Assembly (NCBI GenBank): GCA_016871255.1 | Contig: VFZH01000015.1 | Location: forward strand, 1-43,546 | Length of the DNA: 43,546 nt | DNA from: Acidimicrobiia bacterium | GTDB taxonomy: Bacteria > Acidobacteriota > Vicinamibacteria > Vicinamibacterales > UBA2999 | Reading direction: 5' to 3' | In this document: in pieces, positions 38,865 to 43,546 of the stretch | How positions within the stretch are numbered: position 1 is the stretch's first letter | Layout: each line of letters starts with the position of its first letter | Position numbers and translations under genes: made by a program | The notes under the pieces: model-generated | What the model saw: only the letters and a program-made list of their open reading frames with translations | What the model was told of the DNA's origin: nothing | Databases searched by the model: none

Positions 38865-40217
38865 ATGATTCCGCGGTACACCGGTCCCCGGATGGGTCGC
38901 CTCTGGAGCGACCAGCACCGGTACGACACCTGGCTGCAGGTGGAGCTGGCGGCTGCCGATGCGATGGCGCAGGAGGGCATCGTGCCGGCGGACGCGGCAC
39001 GGGAGCTGCGGGCACGCGCCGCGTTCAGCGTCGAGCGCATCGACGCGATCGAGCAGACCACCCAGCACGACGTCATCGCCTTCACCACCGCCGTGGCCGA
39101 ACACGTCGGCCCGTCCGCGCGCTGGCTGCACTTCGGGCTCACGTCTTCCGACGTCATCGACACCGCGCAGGCGCTGCAGCTCCGGGAGGCGTGCGACCTG
39201 ATCCTGGGGGAGCTGGATGAGCTCGCGGCGGCCGTACGCGACCGGGCGTTCGAGCAGCGGCACACCCCGATGATCGGCCGCACGCACGGCGTGCACGCCG
39301 AGCCGATGACATTCGGGCTCAAGCTGGCGTTGTGGTACGCGGAGCTGGGGCGCGATCGCGAGCGCATCGGGCAGGCCCGGCGCGGGATTGCGGTCGGCAA
39401 GCTGTCGGGGGCCGTGGGCACGTTTGCCCACCTGCCTCCGTCGATCGAGCGGGACGTCTGCGCGCGGCTCGGCCTCGAGCCCGCGGCGGTCTCGTCGCAG
39501 GTGATCCAGCGCGACCGGCACGCGGCGCTCGTGGCAGCGCTCGCCATCACCGGCTCGTCGCTGGAGAAGTTCGCGCTCGAGATCCGCGGGCTCCAGAAGA
39601 CGGAGATCGGCGAGGTCGAGGAGCCGTTCGCGAAGGGCCAGAAGGGCTCGTCGGCGATGCCGCACAAGCGCAACCCGATCGGCTGCGAGCAGGTCGTCGG
39701 GCTGGCGCGCCTGCTGCGCGGCAACGCCGTGGCGGCGATGGAGAACAACGCGCTCTGGCACGAGCGCGACATCTCGCATTCGTCGGTGGAGCGCGTGATC
39801 CTCCCTGACACGTTCATCGCCCTGGATCACATGCTGAGACGGATGACGCGCATCGTGCGGGGCATGGCCGTCTACCCCGAGCGCATGCGCGAGAACCTGG
39901 AGCGGTCGCGCGGCGTGGTGTTCTCCGGCACGGTCCTGCTGGAGCTGGCCCGGCGGGGCGTGTCGCGCGAGCAGGCATACGAGTGGGTCCAGCGCAACGC
40001 CACGCGCGCGTTCCGCGAGGGCGCCGACTTCAAGGCGCTGCTCATCGCCGATGCCGACGTGTCCGCGGTGCTGCCGGCGGCGGACCTCGAGCGCGCCTTC
40101 GACCTGGGCGAGCAGCTCCGCCACGTGGACCACATCTTCGACCGGGTCTTTCAGCAGGGCGCGCCGGTCGATGCCGGCCGCGCGCCACGCCTCGACCCCG
40201 TGGCATCCGGAGGCTGA
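38865..40217 (+). CDS. purB: Adenylosuccinate lyase
   Basis: Cleaves SAICAR and adenylosuccinate, releasing fumarate, in purine synthesis. GPRMGRLWSDQHRYDTWLQV is the short-type N-terminus. The fumarase-superfamily blocks are HFGLTSSDVIDTAQ, GRTHGVHAEP with the catalytic histidine, and the signature GSSAMPHKRNPIGCE on the mobile loop with the catalytic serine. 450 aa fits the B. subtilis-like type. One base separates it from the peptidase stop, and its stop shares a base with the purS start (TGATG). Confidence 0.97.
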   Translation: MIPRYTGPRMGRLWSDQHRYDTWLQVELAAADAMAQEGIVPADAARELRARAAFSVERIDAIEQTTQHDVIAFTTAVAEHVGPSARWLHFGLTSSDVIDTAQALQLREACDLILGELDELAAAVRDRAFEQRHTPMIGRTHGVHAEPMTFGLKLALWYAELGRDRERIGQARRGIAVGKLSGAVGTFAHLPPSIERDVCARLGLEPAAVSSQVIQRDRHAALVAALAITGSSLEKFALEIRGLQKTEIGEVEEPFAKGQKGSSAMPHKRNPIGCEQVVGLARLLRGNAVAAMENNALWHERDISHSSVERVILPDTFIALDHMLRRMTRIVRGMAVYPERMRENLERSRGVVFSGTVLLELARRGVSREQAYEWVQRNATRAFREGADFKALLIADADVSAVLPAADLERAFDLGEQLRHVDHIFDRVFQQGAPVDAGRAPRLDPVASGG

Positions 40218-40477
40218 TGCGCGCACGCGTTTTCGTCACCCTGAAACCCTCGGTCTTCGACCCGCAGGGCACCACCGTCGCCGAGGCGCTGCACACGCTC
40301 GGCTACACCACGGTCACCGGCGTCCGGCAGGGCAAGTACTTCGAGCTGGAGATCGACACCCCGTCGAACGACGAGGCGCGTCGCATTGCCGGCGAAGTGG
40401 CGGACCGGCTGCTGGCGAACCCGGTGATCGAGAGCTACCGGATCGAGATCGCCGCCGAGGCGGGGGCCGGAGCCTGA
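40217..40477 (+). CDS. purS: FGAM synthase subunit PurS
   Basis: An 86-residue small subunit of the three-part FGAM synthase (PurS, PurQ, PurL). [20 protein letters not shown] and [20 protein letters not shown] form the dimeric beta-alpha fold. It bridges PurQ and PurL for ammonia channelling in the family. The ATG overlaps the purB stop by one base, and purQ starts one base after its TGA. Confidence 0.95.
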   Translation: MRARVFVTLKPSVFDPQGTTVAEALHTLGYTTVTGVRQGKYFELEIDTPSNDEARRIAGEVADRLLANPVIESYRIEIAAEAGAGA

Positions 40478-40478
40478 C

Positions 40479-41198
40479 GTGAAGTTCGCCATCGTGGTGT
40501 TTCCCGGTTCGAACTGCGACCACGACGCCTACCACGCCGTCCGTCACGTGCTCGGAGCGGAGGCGGAGTGCGTGTGGCACAAGGACGAGGACCTGCGCGG
40601 CGCGGACGCGGTGGTGCTGCCGGGCGGCTTCGCCCACGGCGACTACCTGCGGACCGGGGCGATCGCGCGCTTCTCGCCGGTGATGCGCGGCGTGACGCGG
40701 TTTGCCGCGGCGGGCGGGCCGGTGCTCGGCATCTGCAACGGGTTCCAGATCCTGCTGGAAGCCGGCCTCCTGCCGGGCGCGATGCTCCGGAACCGCAGCC
40801 TGCGGTTCCAGTGCGAGCAGGTGCACGTGCGCGTGGAGCAGAGCGACACGCCGTTCACCGGAGCGTGCCGGATCGGGCAGGTGCTGCGGATGCCGATCGC
40901 GCACGGCGAGGGGAGCTACTACGCGGAAGCCGAGACGATCGCGCGTCTCGAGGCGCACCGCCAGGTCGTGTTCCGCTACGTCACCGGAGCGGGCGAGGTC
41001 AGCGGCGAGGCGAACCCGAACGGGTCGGTGGCCGCCATCGCCGGCCTGTGCAACGAGGCACGCAACGTCGTGGGCCTGATGCCGCACCCCGAGCGCGCAT
41101 GTGAGCTGGCGCTCGGCAGCGCGGACGGTCTCGCGCTGTTCGAATCGGCCGTGCGGGCGGTCGCGGGGCGGACGGCTCCCGCCGGGAGCCGCGTCTGA
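40479..41198 (+). CDS. purQ: FGAM synthase glutaminase subunit PurQ
   Basis: Class I glutamine amidotransferase of 239 aa that supplies ammonia to Pur[14 protein letters not shown] is the N-terminal block, [14 protein letters not shown] follows, the nucleophile is C86 in GICNGFQIL, and the His/Glu of the triad are in [14 protein letters not shown] 40479 is the start. It lies directly between purS and purL. Confidence 0.96.
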   Translation: MKFAIVVFPGSNCDHDAYHAVRHVLGAEAECVWHKDEDLRGADAVVLPGGFAHGDYLRTGAIARFSPVMRGVTRFAAAGGPVLGICNGFQILLEAGLLPGAMLRNRSLRFQCEQVHVRVEQSDTPFTGACRIGQVLRMPIAHGEGSYYAEAETIARLEAHRQVVFRYVTGAGEVSGEANPNGSVAAIAGLCNEARNVVGLMPHPERACELALGSADGLALFESAVRAVAGRTAPAGSRV

Positions 41199-41241
41199 TG
41201 CCTGTGGCCCATCTGCGGCGGCCGCCGGAACGACGGTGAGC

Positions 41242-43479
41242 ATGGCGATCGATTCCGCCGTCCTCGAGCGGCACGGCCTCACACAGGACGAGTACGCGCG
41301 CATTCTCGAGGCGCTCGGGCGCGAGCCGACGCTGACGGAGCTCGGCATCTACTCGGTGATGTGGTCCGAGCACTGCAGCTACAAGAGCTCGCGGGTGCAC
41401 CTGAAGACGCTGCCCACCGCCGGAAGCCGCGTCCTCCAGGGGCCCGGCGAGAACGCCGGCGCCGTGGACATCGGCGGCGGCCTGGCGGCCGTCTTCAAGA
41501 TCGAGTCGCACAACCACCCGTCCTTCATCGAGCCGTACCAGGGCGCGGCGACAGGCGTCGGTGGCATCATTCGCGACATCTTCACGATGGGCGCGCGGCC
41601 GATCGCCCTGCTCAACTCGCTGCGCTTCGGCTCGATCGAGCACGCCGCCGGCCGACGGCTGCTCGCGGGCGTGGTGGCCGGCATCGCGGGCTACGGCAAC
41701 AGCATCGGCGTTCCCACCGTGGGCGGCGAGGTGGAGTTCGACGAGAGCTACGCGGGCAACCCCCTCGTCAACGTGTTCTGCCTCGGGGTCGTGCCCGCCC
41801 GCGACATCGTTCTGGCGTCTGCATCGGGGGCCGGCAACCCGGTCTACTACGTGGGCGCGAAGACCGGGCGCGACGGGATCCATGGCGCCACCATGGCCTC
41901 GGCCGAGTTCGACGAGTCGTCAGCGGAGAAGCGCCCGGCCGTGCAGGTGGGCGATCCGTTCATGGAGAAGCTGCTGCTCGAGGCGTGTCTCGAGGTGATG
42001 CGCACCGACGCCCTGGTCGGCATCCAGGACATGGGCGCTGCCGGGCTGACCTGCTCCACCTGCGAGATGGGATCGCGCGGGGGCGCCGGCATCGAAATCG
42101 ACGTGGCGCACGTTCCGCAGCGCGAGACCGGGATGACGCCCTACGAGATCATGCTGTCGGAATCGCAGGAACGGATGCTGCTCGTCGTGCACCGCGGCCG
42201 CGAGGCCGAGGTGGAGCGGATCTTCGAACGGTGGGACCTGCACGCCGTCCGGATCGGCGAGGTCACCGCCACCGGCCGCCTGCGCGTGCTGCACCGGGGC
42301 GAGGTGGTGGCCGACATCCCGAACCGGTCGCTGACCGACGAGGCCCCGGTGTACCGCCGGCCGATACGGGAACCTGCGTACCTGGCTGACGCGCGGACGC
42401 TGGCGCTGGACACGCTGTCTCCGCCCTCCCCGACCGACGCGCTGTACCGCCTGCTCGCATACCCGGGCATCGCGAGCAAGCGCTGGGTCTATCGGCAGTA
42501 CGACCACATGGTGCGGACCAATACGCTCGTGCCCCCGGGCATGGGTGCCGGTACGGTGCGGATCAAGGACACGCCTCGGGCGCTGGCGCTGTCGGTGGAC
42601 GGCAACGCGCGCTTCGTGTACCTCGATCCGGCGCAGGGCGCCCGGCTCGCGGTCGCCGAGGCGGCGCGCAACGTGGCATGCGCGGGCGCGCTGCCGATCG
42701 GCGCGACGAACTGTCTGAACTTCGGCAACCCGGAGCGGCCGGAGATCATGTGGCAGCTCGCGCAGGCCGTCGAGGGCATCGGCGACGCGTGCCGGGCGCT
42801 CGACATTCCGATCACCGGCGGCAACGTGAGCCTGTACAACGAGACCGACGGTCGCGCCATCCTGCCCACACCAGTGCTGGGCGTCGTGGGTCTGCTGGAG
42901 CACGCGGATCGGGTGGTGTCGCGCCCCTTCAAGGCCGCCGGTGACGCGATCGTGCTGCTGGGCGGCTGGGGAGACGGCGAGCTGGGCGGCAGCGCCTACC
43001 TCAAGGTCGTGCACGGCCTGCTGCGCGGACGGCCGCCCGCGCTGGACCTGGCCCGTGAGCGTGCGCTGCAGCTCCTCCTGGTGGAGGGTGCGACCGAACG
43101 GCTGTGCCGGTCTGCGCACGACTGCTCGGAAGGCGGCCTGGCCGTGACGCTGGTCGAGAGCTGCTTCGACTCGGGGCTCGGGCTGGAAGTCGATCTGCCA
43201 GCCGCCTCCGCACCGGACGCCCCGGCGTTCCGGGAGCCGGCCACGCTGTTCGGCGAGTCGGCGTCGAGGGTCGTCGTGTCGGTCGATGCTGCGCACCTGG
43301 ACGGACTGCTCGCACGCGCGGCGGCTGCCGGCGTTCCGGCCGCGGCCATCGGCTGGACCGGTGGCGATGTCGTCCGGATCCGGCTCGACGGCCGGCTGGT
43401 CGTCGACGAGCGGCTGGCCAGCCTGGAAGCGGCGTGGGCGACGGCAATCGAGAGGCGCTTCGCGCGCACGGCGGCGTAG
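41242..43479 (+). CDS. purL: FGAM synthase large subunit PurL
   Basis: The ATP-dependent subunit that converts FGAR to FGAM. At 745 aa it is the small type that needs PurS and Pur[37 protein letters not shown] with catalytic histidines, [16 protein letters not shown] and [17 protein letters not shown] are in the first half. [17 protein letters not shown] and [12 protein letters not shown] are in the second half. ATG 41242 is chosen; GTG 41236 is an in-frame neighbour. The longer upstream frame overlaps purQ and is not needed. Confidence 0.97.
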   Translation: MAIDSAVLERHGLTQDEYARILEALGREPTLTELGIYSVMWSEHCSYKSSRVHLKTLPTAGSRVLQGPGENAGAVDIGGGLAAVFKIESHNHPSFIEPYQGAATGVGGIIRDIFTMGARPIALLNSLRFGSIEHAAGRRLLAGVVAGIAGYGNSIGVPTVGGEVEFDESYAGNPLVNVFCLGVVPARDIVLASASGAGNPVYYVGAKTGRDGIHGATMASAEFDESSAEKRPAVQVGDPFMEKLLLEACLEVMRTDALVGIQDMGAAGLTCSTCEMGSRGGAGIEIDVAHVPQRETGMTPYEIMLSESQERMLLVVHRGREAEVERIFERWDLHAVRIGEVTATGRLRVLHRGEVVADIPNRSLTDEAPVYRRPIREPAYLADARTLALDTLSPPSPTDALYRLLAYPGIASKRWVYRQYDHMVRTNTLVPPGMGAGTVRIKDTPRALALSVDGNARFVYLDPAQGARLAVAEAARNVACAGALPIGATNCLNFGNPERPEIMWQLAQAVEGIGDACRALDIPITGGNVSLYNETDGRAILPTPVLGVVGLLEHADRVVSRPFKAAGDAIVLLGGWGDGELGGSAYLKVVHGLLRGRPPALDLARERALQLLLVEGATERLCRSAHDCSEGGLAVTLVESCFDSGLGLEVDLPAASAPDAPAFREPATLFGESASRVVVSVDAAHLDGLLARAAAAGVPAAAIGWTGGDVVRIRLDGRLVVDERLASLEAAWATAIERRFARTAA

Positions 43480-43487
43480 GAGGCCAG

Positions 43488-43546
43488 ATGGGGCGAGTCG
43501 GGCGGGTGGGACGTCTAGTCCTCTGGAAACGTGATGAGTTGCACAA
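43488..43546 (+). CDS. purF: Start of amidophosphoribosyltransferase (cut by window end)
   Basis: ATG 43488 follows GGAGG by 5 nt and opens a frame of 19 codons to the edge. It ends WKRDELH plus the first two bases of the next codon. PurF proteins often begin with a short propeptide and then D-E-x-x-x-E-C-G-V, so the next residues are expected to bring the catalytic cysteine. The assignment rests on this ending and on the purL-purF gene order common in bacteria. Confidence 0.5.
   Translation, partial: MGRVGRVGRLVLWKRDELH

Overview
The window is high-GC chromosomal DNA from a bacterium that is most likely an Acidobacteriota member, perhaps of the Vicinamibacteria. The main clue is a secreted von Willebrand factor A protein of the type expanded in Acidobacteria (7751-8902). 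Supporting clues are a plug-less, outer-membrane-barrel-like protein with a carboxypeptidase-regulatory-like N-terminus and general gene content. This placement is inference; there is no rRNA in the window. I found no tRNA, CRISPR array, phage or transposase gene. Coding density is high and every protein gene is intact, apart from the gene cut by the right edge.

Layout. 1-5.8 kb: poly(A) polymerase, a TPR-like exported protein, DNA polymerase I and a lipoprotein. 5.8-9.6 kb: BON-domain protein, ZIP metal transporter, VWA protein and methyltransferase on the minus strand, with several intergenic repeats including a 165-bp palindrome. 9.6-13.8 kb: inositol-3-phosphate synthase, acetyl-CoA synthetase and a solitary ABC ATPase. 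13.9-18.5 kb: a periplasmic phosphatase-like protein, a small unknown protein with a consensus promoter, and a minus-strand glgC-eno-gpmA carbon-metabolism operon. 18.6-21.7 kb: two exported or outer-membrane proteins between a consensus promoter and a rho-independent terminator. 21.9-26.3 kb: a PDZ/7TM-like/GAF/PAS histidine kinase and its NtrC-type sigma-54 activator.

26.5-33.7 kb is a continuous minus-strand run: rpsU, zinc ribbon, STAS, UbiA-family prenyl-phosphate phosphoribosyltransferase, DUF362, low-complexity coiled-coil protein and two paralogous glycosyltransferases. It joins a translation gene to a probable envelope-polysaccharide module, with two 4-bp stop/start overlaps. 33.7-37.4 kb: purD-mtaB and the convergent rlmN. 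37.5-43.5 kb: an M16 peptidase-purB-purS-purQ-purL operon, followed by the apparent first codons of purF.

Promoters in this window look dominated by extended -10 elements, with a few full TTGACA/N17/TATAAT types. Several genes (polA, the lipoprotein gene, ZIP, ino1, acs) have a -10 hexamer only 6-10 nt before the start codon, which predicts leaderless mRNAs. Two divergent gene pairs appear to share one symmetric -10 element. The signals most worth following are the 165-bp palindrome behind the ZIP gene, these shared leaderless promoters, the DNA polymerase I that has lost proofreading ligands, and the rpsU-to-polysaccharide operon.
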